NCBI GenBank assembly: GCA_910588895.1
Contig: CAJUSS010000035.1
Coordinates: forward strand, 1 to 26,527
Direction of reading: 5' to 3'
Source: an uncultured Lachnospiraceae bacterium
GTDB lineage: Bacteria; Bacillota; Clostridia; Lachnospirales; Lachnospiraceae
DNA length: 26,527 bases
Part shown: one piece after another, positions 15,480-22,372 of the stretch
Layout: every line of letters starts with the position of its first letter
How positions within the stretch are numbered: the first letter of the stretch is position 1
Position numbers and translations under genes: made by a program
Notes under the pieces: generated by a model
The model's input: the letters and a program-made list of their open reading frames with translations, nothing else
What the model was told of the DNA's origin: nothing
The model's database searches: none

Positions 15480-15495
15480 ACGAACTTATGTTCGT
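15480..15495. promoter_or_regulatory. LexA-like palindrome
   Basis: ACGAACTTATGTTCGT is a perfect inverted repeat apart from the 4-nt centre. It matches the Gram-positive SOS box core GAAC-N4-GTTC. It sits 14 bp upstream of the ylxM -35 and about 50 bp beyond the truncated integrase stop. No SOS gene is adjacent on either strand. Confidence 0.5.
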
Positions 15496-15542
15496 CTCAT
15501 TTCGTCCTGTGCTGTCTATGCCTAAAACCAAGGGTTTTTCTT

Positions 15543-16382
15543 CTATCCTGCCTTCATCTTGTGTTGTCCTGCATCGTCTCTCTTTTTTTCATTTGTCACA
15601 GAAAGGATCTGACTGACGATCTTTACATCCGCTCCGGCAGAATAAGCAAGACTTGTATAGGTGTGACGTGTCATGTGTGGGCAAAAGACCTCGATCTGCT
15701 CTGTGCCATCCGATACAGCCTTTTGGTTAAAGTCATCCACGATCCGTTTTATCAGCTCCCTAAAGCTAGGCTCATTCCATACATTCCCAAAGCTGTTGAG
15801 GAACACAAACCCGGAGACTGCGCCTCGGACATGCCCGGCATCATCCACATAAGGCAGACATGCAGAGGATGCTATGTTTTGCATCTTCAGCCTCAAGAGT
15901 GTTGACTTTACCACACTGTTTATCGAGATACTGCGTATCGAGGTCTTGCTTTTGGGAGATGCGATCCCCATGGTAAACCCATATTCCGCCTTCCTGTACC
16001 GGTCCACTGTCTTATCGATCCTTACCATGTTCGCCTTAAAGTCTATGTCCTCCCAGGTCAGTGCCGCCATTTCCCCGATACGCACGCCCAGGTTGAACAG
16101 GGCCACAAAAGCCGGATAGCTGTATGAATATCTCCTACTTTCTTTTACATACCTCATAAACAGATCGATCTGGTGCTGGTCGATGGCTTTTCGCTCCTTG
16201 CTCTCCGTCTGCGAGATCTGGAGGTTTTTAGCTGGGTTCTTGGCAACGATGTCGTCATCCAACGCACATTCAAAGACAATGTTCAGGCAGCTTTTCAGGT
16301 TTGACATAGTGGACCGCTTTTTCCCATCCCGTATCATCTCGTTGATCAGCTTCTGGCAATCGGCCTTTGTGATCTTCGTCAT
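15543..16382 (-). pseudogene. Tyrosine-recombinase integrase, truncated at both ends
   Basis: The remaining 279 codons carry most of a phage/ICE-type integrase catalytic domain: the first catalytic Arg in NLGVRIGEMAALTW (R101), the beta-hairpin Lys in SPKSKTSIRSISI, and HMTRH (H236-x-x-R239). Past GADVKIVSQIL the frame gives a charged peptide ending KMKAG, so the expected GH-loop and the catalytic Tyr are missing. The N-terminal arm-binding domain is also absent; only part of the core-binding helices (about 1-55) remains. No ribosome site precedes ATG 16382, and a stop lies in frame not far upstream. It is therefore a decayed integrase marking an old insertion between ylxM and the PIN-type gene. 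Confidence 0.8.
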
Positions 16383-16389
16383 CTGAGAG

Positions 16390-16485
16390 TCACGCCCGAT
16401 GCAGGCACTCCCCGAAGGAAAGGCCGCTTCCCTTGCGGTAGATACTCCAGGCCTTCAACATGATCTTGCTAAGGTTGTATCTCAT
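16390..16485 (-). CDS. Small 31-residue ORF of mobile-element type
   Basis: A 31-codon ORF (MRYNLSKIMLKAWSIYRKG, then SGLSFGECLHRA) with a clear ribosome site AAAGGAGA about 9 nt before the ATG. From memory, peptides of this style (SKIM..AW..YRK..SF.ECL) recur beside integrated elements in Clostridia, but no family name can be given. Intact relatives are usually a little longer at the C-terminus, so it may be cut short by the rearrangement that trimmed the integrase directly downstream. It may be driven by the minus-strand promoter at 16673-16681. Confidence 0.45.
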   Translation of the reverse strand: MRYNLSKIMLKAWSIYRKGSGLSFGECLHRA

Positions 16486-16672
16486 GTGTCCTATCTCCTT
16501 TCGTTCTCAAGAGGTCTCCCCACAGCCCCGGCAGGCTTTAAAGTATCTTAGAGCCTCTGCCCGTCTCACTATCCCCTTATCCTGTTCTTTGGTGTTATCT
16601 GGTGTTCTTGCTTTCCCTTTCGGTACTCCCGACCACCTTGGCTGCTTTTGTTTTCCTCTCTTTGATGATATA

Positions 16673-16681
16673 AGTATACCA
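16673..16681 (-). promoter_or_regulatory. Extended -10 promoter, minus strand
   Basis: On the minus strand, TGGTATACT is an extended -10 (TG-N-TATACT). The -35 region is poor. One operator-like repeat (16681-16695) abuts it directly. It points toward the small ORF and integrase remnant. Confidence 0.4.
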
Positions 16682-16822
16682 TAGCGCGCTAAGTTCATCG
16701 ATAGACTTAATGTCTAAACTTAGCGCACTATTTTTGTTACTTGTTACCATAGCGCACTATTTCTATCTATGATAGACTATTGCTATAATGCAAAAGGTGT
16801 CTTTATTTTTAAGCGCCCTATT
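16681..16822. repeat. Operator-like repeats between divergent promoters
   Basis: Four related sites: ATAGCGCGCTAAGTT (16681-16695), AACTTAGCGCACTAT (16717-16731), ATAGCGCACTATTT (16749-16762) and AAGCGCCCTATT (16811-16822). The first two form a 15-bp inverted repeat with one mismatch, enclosing a smaller TAGAC/GTCTA inverted repeat. Sites 1 and 3 touch the two promoters and site 4 lies in the leader of the RHH gene. This is the pattern of an autoregulatory operator for the ribbon-helix-helix protein. Confidence 0.6.
16781..16789 (+). promoter_or_regulatory. Extended -10 promoter of RHH-Uma2 operon
   Basis: TGCTATAAT is a perfect extended -10. The -35 region (TTCTAT, 17-nt spacer) is weak and begins inside or next to repeat 3, so binding there would block transcription. 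The start would be near 16796, 45 nt before the RHH gene. Confidence 0.6.
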
Positions 16823-16840
16823 GCCAGAAAGGAGCATTCC

Positions 16841-17056
16841 ATGAGTAAATACAATGAAAAAAGCAAAGAATACACCATGCAATACATGAAAGACAATCTT
16901 GAAGAGATCCGATTCCGTGTAAAAAAAGGCGAAAAAGACAAGTACAAAGAAGCTGCCGAAAAATCTGGATTAAGCATGGCAAAATTTTTCACTGTAGCCG
17001 CAAATGAAAAAATAGAGCGGGATGATCTTTCCCCTGTTGCCTCCGAAACTCCATAA
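16841..17056 (+). CDS. Ribbon-helix-helix (Arc/CopG-like) DNA-binding protein
   Basis: A 71-residue basic protein. After a charged N-terminal arm comes a beta-strand EIRFRVKKGEK, helix A KDKYKEAAEKSG and helix B SMAKFFTVAANEKIERD, the Arc/MetJ/CopG topology in which a dimer's paired strands enter the major groove. Such proteins are usually autorepressors or antitoxins. The start has AAAGGAG about 6 nt upstream. The Uma2-type gene starts 25 nt after its stop, so the two form an operon under the repeat-flanked promoter at 16781-16789. Local base composition is AT-richer than the flanking core genes, in line with horizontal transfer. Confidence 0.75.
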   Translation: MSKYNEKSKEYTMQYMKDNLEEIRFRVKKGEKDKYKEAAEKSGLSMAKFFTVAANEKIERDDLSPVASETP

Positions 17057-17081
17057 CCACCCCCAGAAAGGAAGTGTTACC

Positions 17082-17636
17082 ATGTCAGCATTACAAGCCG
17101 AGCAAGAACTCATTACCCTGGAACAATATGAAAATCTCCCGGAGAATATAAGAGCGGAAGTATTTGAGGGACAGATCTATTACATGTCCAGTCCGTCTCA
17201 GATCCACCAGACAATCCTCACAGAACTGCTTGTCTCCATCCGCTCCTATCTCAAGAAAAAAGGCGGCAACTGCCAAGTATTCCCTGCCCCGTTTGATGTA
17301 AAACTTTCCGACTATCCACTTATGATCGTTCAGCCGGATATAATGATCGTCTGTGATAAGGATAAGCTGGACGGAAAGCGGTGTAATGGAGCCCCGGATC
17401 TTATCATTGAGATCATATCCCCCAGCAACCCGTCAGATGATTATATCCGAAAGCTGTATTATTATAAAAATCATGGTGTTCGGGAGTACTGGATCGTGGA
17501 CCCTAGAAGCAAGACAATTCTTGTGTATTTCTTTGAACAGGATTCCTTTAATGTCCGTCAGTATACTTTTCAGGACAAAATAAAAGTCAATATCTACGAT
17601 GATCTGTGGATCGACTTCACAGAGCTGGAACTGTGA
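17082..17636 (+). CDS. Uma2-family (DUF820) putative endonuclease
   Basis: A 184-residue protein of the Uma2/DUF820 family (PF05685), which has a PD-(D/E)xK restriction-endonuclease fold. Family marks: ITLEQYENLPENIRAEVFEG near the N-terminus, VQPDIMIVCD (motif Asp), GAPDLIIEIISPSN (the D...E-x-I/V core with catalytic Glu), then YYKNHGVREYWIVDP, the near-invariant C-terminal motif. All expected catalytic positions appear present, so it should be active. The biological role of the family is not settled; many copies are mobile or linked to small DNA-binding partners. AAAGGAAG precedes ATG 17082. It is paired with the RHH gene just upstream. No strong terminator follows, though a CCTGATAA/TTATCAGG inverted repeat lies at about 17703-17741. 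Confidence 0.88.
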   Translation: MSALQAEQELITLEQYENLPENIRAEVFEGQIYYMSSPSQIHQTILTELLVSIRSYLKKKGGNCQVFPAPFDVKLSDYPLMIVQPDIMIVCDKDKLDGKRCNGAPDLIIEIISPSNPSDDYIRKLYYYKNHGVREYWIVDPRSKTILVYFFEQDSFNVRQYTFQDKIKVNIYDDLWIDFTELEL

Positions 17637-17846
17637 TCCTCTCCTGTGGCCTCCGGGACTATTCCTGGGGGCTATTTTCCTAAACAATAAGCGAACCTCT
17701 GAACCTGATAAAGAATAGCCGTCATAGTTCTGTCTTATCAGGCGGAGATCTCTTTTGCTCACTTACTTTATAAAAGATCTGTATTTACAGACTTTTCTCC
17801 ATAGTCTCGCATGATAAAAACCGTTGTTTCGGCAGCTGTGTATTTG

Positions 17847-18956
17847 TCATCCCTTTAAGATCTCCAGCACAGGCTTCACCACTTTATAATACTGCACCTG
17901 CTGCTTCGTCTTCTTACCAAACTGTTTGTCAAAATCTGCCCGGATCGCTTTTTTATTTTTCCGGTTATGGGCCTTTACGATCTTATAGGCCACCTCCGCC
18001 ATAGCCGTATCCAGGTGCTCATGCTGGTAGAGCATGGCGATCAGATGGACGTTCCGCTTATGGACATCCGGCAGCAGATAGCGGGATAGGCTGCGCTTAC
18101 GCTCCTCATCATCTTTTAGGCGGATGTAGTGGGCTCTGCCGGCCTCCTGGCCGAACAGGGATACCAGGACCACATACCAGCCGCTCATGTTCTCTGTGGG
18201 GACCACCTTGGCGATCTCCATGATGATCTGCCCTTCCGTCATCTCGTCCAGGTGCCAGATCCGCTGGGACAGACGATCCTCCGTCCGCCCGCCTGTCTTT
18301 GGACTGTCTGCTGTCAGCCTGCTATATCCCGCCTGCTCCTCCGCCGATCTGTCTGTCTCCAGGCTTTCCGCTCTCAGCCTGCCATACCCTGGCTGCTCCT
18401 CTGGCCGGCTGTCCGTCTCCGGCCTCTCTACCTCTGTCCGGCTCGCCCTCGCCTTGCCCGCTGCCAGCTTGTCCGCCTTCGATACCGCCTTCTGCTTCTT
18501 CTCGGCAGGCCGTGCCGGGGAAAGGCTCACCGGGTCGGGATCGGCTTTCTTATCCTTGCCCTTGCCGCCTTTATCCTTATCATCCTTGTCCTTCTTTTTT
18601 TCTGTATCGAAGCCCACCATATCGATATCCAAGCCTCTCTGCTTCCAAAAATCGATGACGCTGATATAGCCCTTGTCATTGGAATAGATCGCATATCCCG
18701 CCTCTGTATGGGTCGCGATCAGATAAGACAAGACCCCTGTCAGCTGCTGGTCTAAGGCATTGTTCCCCACAACACACTCCACCCATCGGATCTGCTTATT
18801 ATAGCGCTGCTTTAAATAGCATTCTCCCAGGAGCTTGGAATGATTCTTAGTGTAAAAGACCACCAGGATATCCCCTTTCTCCAGGTCCAAGATCAGGTCG
18901 ATCCAGCGATCCCCCACATTCTCCGTATCGATCAGATAATATCTTCTTTTCATCAT
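17847..18956 (-). CDS. PIN/NYN-like nuclease-domain protein with charged repetitive linker
   Basis: About 369 residues in three parts. The N-terminal 115 or so form a PIN/NYN-like domain: YYLIDTENVGDRW (acidic D-x-E-N), VVGNNALDQQLTGVL (second Asp) and IYSNDKGYISVIDFWKQRG (third acidic site), the layout of metal-dependent RNases. The middle (about 118-230) is a Lys/Asp/Glu/Pro-rich linker with roughly 20-residue repeats (ETDSRPEEQPGYGRLRAESL-like). The C-terminal 130 residues are helical and unassigned (MTEGQIIMEIAKVVP, ending VVKPVLEILKG). Two adjacent ATGs (18956, 18953) follow GGGTGGAG; the more upstream ATG at 18980 has no ribosome site. A promoter lies at 19009-19036. The substrate is not known. 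Confidence 0.8.
   Translation of the reverse strand: MMKRRYYLIDTENVGDRWIDLILDLEKGDILVVFYTKNHSKLLGECYLKQRYNKQIRWVECVVGNNALDQQLTGVLSYLIATHTEAGYAIYSNDKGYISVIDFWKQRGLDIDMVGFDTEKKKDKDDKDKGGKGKDKKADPDPVSLSPARPAEKKQKAVSKADKLAAGKARASRTEVERPETDSRPEEQPGYGRLRAESLETDRSAEEQAGYSRLTADSPKTGGRTEDRLSQRIWHLDEMTEGQIIMEIAKVVPTENMSGWYVVLVSLFGQEAGRAHYIRLKDDEERKRSLSRYLLPDVHKRNVHLIAMLYQHEHLDTAMAEVAYKIVKAHNRKNKKAIRADFDKQFGKKTKQQVQYYKVVKPVLEILKG
18290..18440. repeat. Degenerate ~60-bp repeats inside the PIN-like gene
   Basis: Two to three imperfect tandem copies of about 60 bp encode the linker units with GYGRL/GYSRL and SLETD/SPKTG. The unit length is a multiple of three, so copy-number change would lengthen or shorten the linker without frameshift. 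Confidence 0.5.
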
Positions 18957-19008
18957 ACTCCACCCTATCTCCAAGATCATAAAGCATACAAAGACCAGTC
19001 ACATCTGC

Positions 19009-19036
19009 ATTATAACAGCTTTTTGCGATTTTACAA
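19009..19036 (-). promoter_or_regulatory. Promoter of PIN-like gene
   Basis: Minus-strand -35 TTGTAA (19036-19031), a 16-nt spacer and -10 TATAAT (19014-19009). The transcript would begin near 19002, about 45 nt before the start codon. Confidence 0.6.
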
Positions 19037-19107
19037 CCATACTTTCCATTTTTCCGCCATAAACGGCGCAAAAAGATAACTATCTTTTTTTCGAGCTGCT
19101 GTTTTTT

Positions 19108-19133
19108 TACTTTCTTGTGCTACTTTCTTGTGC
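19108..19133 (+). repeat. 13-bp tandem repeat abutting the rpiR -10 box
   Basis: TACTTTCTTGTGC occurs twice in direct tandem and is followed immediately by TATAATG. The second copy supplies the TGC of the extended -10 and the first occupies the -35 region. Confidence 0.7.
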
Positions 19134-19139
19134 TATAAT
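19131..19139 (+). promoter_or_regulatory. Extended -10 promoter of the double RpiR gene
   Basis: TGCTATAAT is a perfect extended -10, 43 nt before the start codon. The -35 region (TTTCTT) is poor, lying in the 13-bp tandem repeat. Confidence 0.6.
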
Positions 19140-19181
19140 GTAACAATATCCAATGGAGCCGATAAAAAAGGAGCCTTTCCC

Positions 19182-20786
19182 ATGATCACCTTGCATTTGG
19201 ACGATACGGTCATCAAAAGCCTGACCGGCAATGAACTGAACATCCTGAAATTTGTCTACGGACACCCGGAGGAGATCCTCTCCATGAGCGTCCACGAGCT
19301 GGCCAGACAGGTCTCCTATTCGGCCGCCACAGTCCTGCGCTTCTGCAAAAAGCTGGGGTTCTCCGGCTTCGCGGAATTAAAATACGCGCTGCGCCAGGAG
19401 CTTGAGGAAGAGGAGCTCCGGGCCCAGCCCGCTAAACGGTACAGTCTGGACACCCAGCTGCTCATCGATAACCTCTCTACCAATCTGGAGGGCACCGCCA
19501 AGCTGATCCAGGAGGAACAGCTCTACCAGACCTTCGGCTATCTCGAGAGCGGATGCCCGATCTATCTGTGGGCGCCGGGCGGGATCACCTCCATACTGGC
19601 CGACTATTTTGAAAAACTCCTCTTCTCCATCGGCCGACAGAAAGTCTACAAGATCGATTCGCTCAGGATGGCGGAGCATGTCCTCCGCCACATCCGCACC
19701 AAGGCCCTCCTGATCTTGATCAGCGCCAGCGTCGATCTTTCAGCTACCGCAAGGCTTGCCAGGCTGGCACAGATCGACAACATCCCGATCCTCTCCATCA
19801 CACCCTACGCCAATAATACGATCGCAAGCCTGGCTACGATCAATTTCCGTTTTTTCACGGACCCGCGTGAGGACCGAGGGGCTGAACACACCTCACAGCT
19901 CCCCATATTTTATGTGATCCACCTGATCATCCGCACCTATCTGCACTATAAGCAGACCACAGCCCCGTCACCCGATAAGATCGCAAACGCAGCAGGCCCT
20001 ATGATCTTGGAGCCAGAGCTGCCGACCTCCGCTCCTATCATACCGATCTTTGAGAAAGCGCACCAGCTCTCTCTCACCGATACGGAAAAAGAACTGCTCC
20101 GCTATCTCGAAGGCAACCTGCCCGCCTCCGCCTTTATCAGCCTGAAGGACCTGGGGGCAAAACTCTATACCTCCAATGCCACCATTGTCCGTTTCTGCCA
20201 GAAACTAGGCTTAAAAGGCTACAATGAGTTCAAATATCAGCTCCGCAGCGAGCTGGAGCGGCTAAAGCGGCCGGTATTTTCCTCCGACAGCCTGATCGCA
20301 CGCTCGATCGCTATGATCAAGGACAACTTGGCCGATGTGGACATAGAGCTTCTCGGATCTATCGCAAACGCATTGACAGAGGATCGGCCGATCTACATCT
20401 ACGGGAGTGAGCTGAGCTCCCTTGCCGCAGATTACCTCCATACGGTCTTAGCTATCCTGGACTATCCTTCCATATCGATCCAATGGCCGTCTTTGCTAAA
20501 CAATCTCACCTACACGATCAGCAGCGATGCCCTCCTTTTTGTCATCACCGCCCACGGAGATGCCCGCAGATATCTTTCTGTCTTCCAGAGGACCAGCCAG
20601 CAGAAGGTCACTACCGTCCTGCTGACCTGCGGATCTGACAGCCCGCTCCTCCCCTACAGTACCTACGGGCTATGCACCAACGACCGGAACGAGCGATACC
20701 AACAGGCAGATATCAACAGCCGCTTAGGGATCCTCACGGTGATCCAGCTTTTGATCGAACTGATCGCGCAGAAGCGGATGACCTGA
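19182..20786 (+). CDS. Tandem double RpiR/MurR-family regulator (HTH-SIS-HTH-SIS)
   Basis: A 534-residue protein made of two complete RpiR units in one chain. Unit 1 has an HTH_6 domain (about 1-75, YSAATVLRFCKKLGFSGFAE) and a SIS-like sugar-phosphate-binding domain (about 105-235). Unit 2 repeats this: HTH at about 288-365 (YTSNATIVRFCQKLGLKGYNEF) and SIS-like at about 385-525 (PIYIYGSELSSLAADYL). Normal RpiR proteins are about 280 residues, with one of each. The halves are clearly diverged, so this is an old fusion rather than a recent duplication. AAAGGAG lies upstream of ATG 19182. A single chain with two HTHs could act as a covalent pseudo-dimer. The nearest co-directional intact genes are lrgAB, beyond about 1 kb of gene debris; regulation of lrgAB is only a guess. 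Confidence 0.9.
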   Translation: MITLHLDDTVIKSLTGNELNILKFVYGHPEEILSMSVHELARQVSYSAATVLRFCKKLGFSGFAELKYALRQELEEEELRAQPAKRYSLDTQLLIDNLSTNLEGTAKLIQEEQLYQTFGYLESGCPIYLWAPGGITSILADYFEKLLFSIGRQKVYKIDSLRMAEHVLRHIRTKALLILISASVDLSATARLARLAQIDNIPILSITPYANNTIASLATINFRFFTDPREDRGAEHTSQLPIFYVIHLIIRTYLHYKQTTAPSPDKIANAAGPMILEPELPTSAPIIPIFEKAHQLSLTDTEKELLRYLEGNLPASAFISLKDLGAKLYTSNATIVRFCQKLGLKGYNEFKYQLRSELERLKRPVFSSDSLIARSIAMIKDNLADVDIELLGSIANALTEDRPIYIYGSELSSLAADYLHTVLAILDYPSISIQWPSLLNNLTYTISSDALLFVITAHGDARRYLSVFQRTSQQKVTTVLLTCGSDSPLLPYSTYGLCTNDRNERYQQADINSRLGILTVIQLLIELIAQKRMT

Positions 20787-20870
20787 CCCATGATCTGCGG
20801 CCTGCCCATGTGCTGCGGGCAAGACGCTATAATCTTGCAGTCAACAGGAATCAGCTCCACATCAGTTGTA

Positions 20871-21309
20871 TCATCCGGGGTCATCCATATCCCCAAACAG
20901 CTCAGCCACTTCCGCCTCGGTCATATAGGCGGCGCCTGTGATATTGCCGTTCGCGTCCCGGGTGATCTTAATATTGACGGTTCCCTCCGGGTTCATATTC
21001 AGAGTATAGAAGGAGCCTTCCTTCCGGATGTCCAGAAAGATATCGACCAGCTGTCCTTGATAATAATTCAACCGGCTTTTTAATGCCTGATCGCTCCGCG
21101 ACAATAGAAAGCTGGTCTGATCGCTCAATGTCAGAGACCAGGGTTGATCCAGCCTTGATATATCGTGCAAAGCCCTGATAGATCGTTATCTTCCGTATCA
21201 GCAGCCCCAGCGCGGCCACCAGCCACACCAGCCAGATATGCTCGGTCAACACCGCTCCAATATCTTGAAGCGGGTGGGCGGTCGTTACATCATCCGCCGG
21301 ACTATCCAC
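20871..21309 (-). pseudogene. Degraded BlaR1-like M56 metallopeptidase remnant
   Basis: Two overlapping frames on the minus strand carry pieces of one protein. In one, EHIWLVWLVAALGLLIRKIT, then YQGFARYIKAG and ERSGIKKPVELLSR match the membrane helix and following segment of BlaR1-type M56 sensors. In the other, SRLNYYQGQLVDIFLDIRKE, then EGTVNIKITRDANGNITGAA and the C-terminal EVAELFGDMDD resemble the far C-terminus of clostridial relatives. The zinc motif HExxH and most of the protease and sensor domain are missing, and the frame shifts between the pieces. It is therefore a non-functional deletion relic, placed right after a BlaI remnant as in intact blaI-blaR1 pairs. Confidence 0.65.
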
Positions 21310-21554
21310 CGTTTCATTGTGCTGCTCCGCCCCAACAGCGGGAGCAAGATCGCCTCCCGGAGCGCTTTGTGGGGACTGTTGCTGTGGCGGTAAGGGAGCA
21401 GCAGCCGTTTCAATCCCTCATATTCCTCGTCTGCCAGGAGATCGCCCAAGATCAGATTGGAAACCAGCCCTTTTGCGCTGCCCTCATAGATCTTATCCAG
21501 GAAATTTTTCGTCTGCGCTGTCTGGTATTCCGTCTCCGAAACAAGCGTGGTATA
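21285..21554 (-). pseudogene. BlaI/MecI-family repressor remnant (C-terminal part)
   Basis: The open frame encodes YTTLVSE, then TEYQTAQTKNFLDKIYEGS and GLVSNLILGDLLADEEYEGLK, the dimerisation half of BlaI/MecI/CopY repressors. A stop lies directly upstream in frame and the winged-helix DNA-binding half is absent, so it cannot bind DNA. The frame then runs on into an unrelated Arg/Leu-rich tail before TAA. With the following BlaR1-like remnant it marks a deleted two-gene antibiotic- or stress-sensing locus. Confidence 0.65.
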
Positions 21555-21573
21555 TCACACCCGTAAGATCAGG

Positions 21574-21603
21574 TTGCACATCTTCCTCTGATCATGTTAT
21601 CAT
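21574..21603 (+). promoter_or_regulatory. Possible promoter upstream of lrgA
   Basis: -35 TTGCAC (21574-21579), an 18-nt spacer and -10 TATCAT (21598-21603), overlapping a small ATCATGAT palindrome. The start codon is about 235 nt further on, across an AraC remnant, so the link to lrgA is tentative. Confidence 0.3.
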
Positions 21604-21644
21604 CATGATGACACTACACTAACAAAAAAACGGCCGATATCACA

Positions 21645-21755
21645 ACAGAAACTGTGAGCCGCAGCAAATGCTGTCGGATCTTCAAGCGCTATCTAAAGCA
21701 GTCGCCGATCGACTTTCTGAACGCCCTGAGCTATTTTCTCGAAAAATTTCTATGA
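21645..21755 (+). pseudogene. AraC-family regulator remnant
   Basis: A short open stretch encodes ETVSRSKCCRIFKRYLKQSP and IDFLNAL, which closely matches the second helix-turn-helix of AraC/XylS regulators (SRS..CR.FK.Y.GQSP..YLN). It then runs into unrelated residues and stops. No N-terminal domain or start codon is associated. It is a fragment, adding to the signs of deletion in this intergenic region. Confidence 0.5.
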
Positions 21756-21842
21756 GGTGTACGGATGTACGCCGCCAGGCTATCGAGAGCAGACCAGAAG
21801 ATCCACGCACACCGCACCATCTGTCAGGAGGTAAAAGCATCT

Positions 21843-22235
21843 ATGAAATATCTGCGTCAGTTCTGTATCATCCTTTTCGTCTCGTTCTTAGGTGAGGTGC
21901 TCCATGCTCTGATCCCCTTTCCTGTCCCCGCCAGTGTTTACGGGCTGATCCTCATGTTCCTGGCTCTGTGTACAGGGATCTTAAAGCCGGAGCAGGTCCG
22001 TGAGACCGCCGCTTTTCTGATCGAGATCATGCCGGTCATGTTCATCCCTGCCGCCGCAGGGCTCCTGGATGCCTGGCCGTCCCTTCGCCCCATCTGGCTC
22101 CCGGTCACCCTGATCACGGTCATCACCACCGTCGTCGTCATGGCCGTGACCGGACAAGTGACGCAGTACATGATCCGGAGAGAAAAACGAACGAACGATG
22201 CCAGCCGATCCAAGACACAGACCTGGCAGTCATGA
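21843..22235 (+). CDS. lrgA: LrgA/CidA-family holin-like membrane protein
   Basis: A 130-residue protein with four hydrophobic segments, starting MKYLRQFCIILFVSFLGEVL. The family motif PFPVPASVYGLILMFLAL is at about 23-40, and EIMPVMFIPAAAGLLD follows at about 60-75. LrgA/CidA proteins oligomerise in the membrane and influence autolysis, and with LrgB are also implicated in export of small metabolites such as pyruvate in some Firmicutes. AGGAGGT lies 10 nt before ATG 21843. The C-terminus (RREKRTNDASRSKTQTWQS) is polar. Its TGA overlaps an ATG (ATGA) at 22232 that opens the repeat-encoded frame leading into lrgB. LrgA and CidA cannot be told apart by sequence alone. Confidence 0.9.
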   Translation: MKYLRQFCIILFVSFLGEVLHALIPFPVPASVYGLILMFLALCTGILKPEQVRETAAFLIEIMPVMFIPAAAGLLDAWPSLRPIWLPVTLITVITTVVVMAVTGQVTQYMIRREKRTNDASRSKTQTWQS

Positions 22236-22237
22236 CC

Positions 22238-22347
22238 CGGGGCACGCTGTACCCGATAAGGCGGGGCACGCTGTACCCGATAAGGCGGGGCACGCTGTAC
22301 CCGATAGGGCGGGGCACGCTGTACCCGATAGGGCGGGGCACGCTGTA
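22238..22347 (+). repeat. 24-bp minisatellite between lrgA and lrgB
   Basis: Four full copies and one partial copy of a 24-bp unit starting CGGGGCACGCTGTACCCGAT. Units 1-2 end AAGG and units 3-4 end AGGG, so they form two sub-families; the fifth breaks off after CTGTA. The unit is a multiple of three and in frame with lrgB, encoding RGTLYPI(R/G) per copy from an ATG that overlaps the lrgA stop. Confidence 0.95.
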
Positions 22348-22372
22348 TGTCATATTTAGGATGGAGGAAATG

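Noticed and set aside
16507..16698. 63-codon minus-strand ORF between the small ORF and the operator region
   Set aside because: Its ATG lies upstream of the likely transcription start and it has no ribosome site; composition is not convincing. A remnant of a small mobile-element gene remains possible.
17433..17762. 109-codon minus-strand ORF overlapping the Uma2 gene
   Set aside because: It is mostly the complement of a clearly coding Uma2 gene, without its own start signal.
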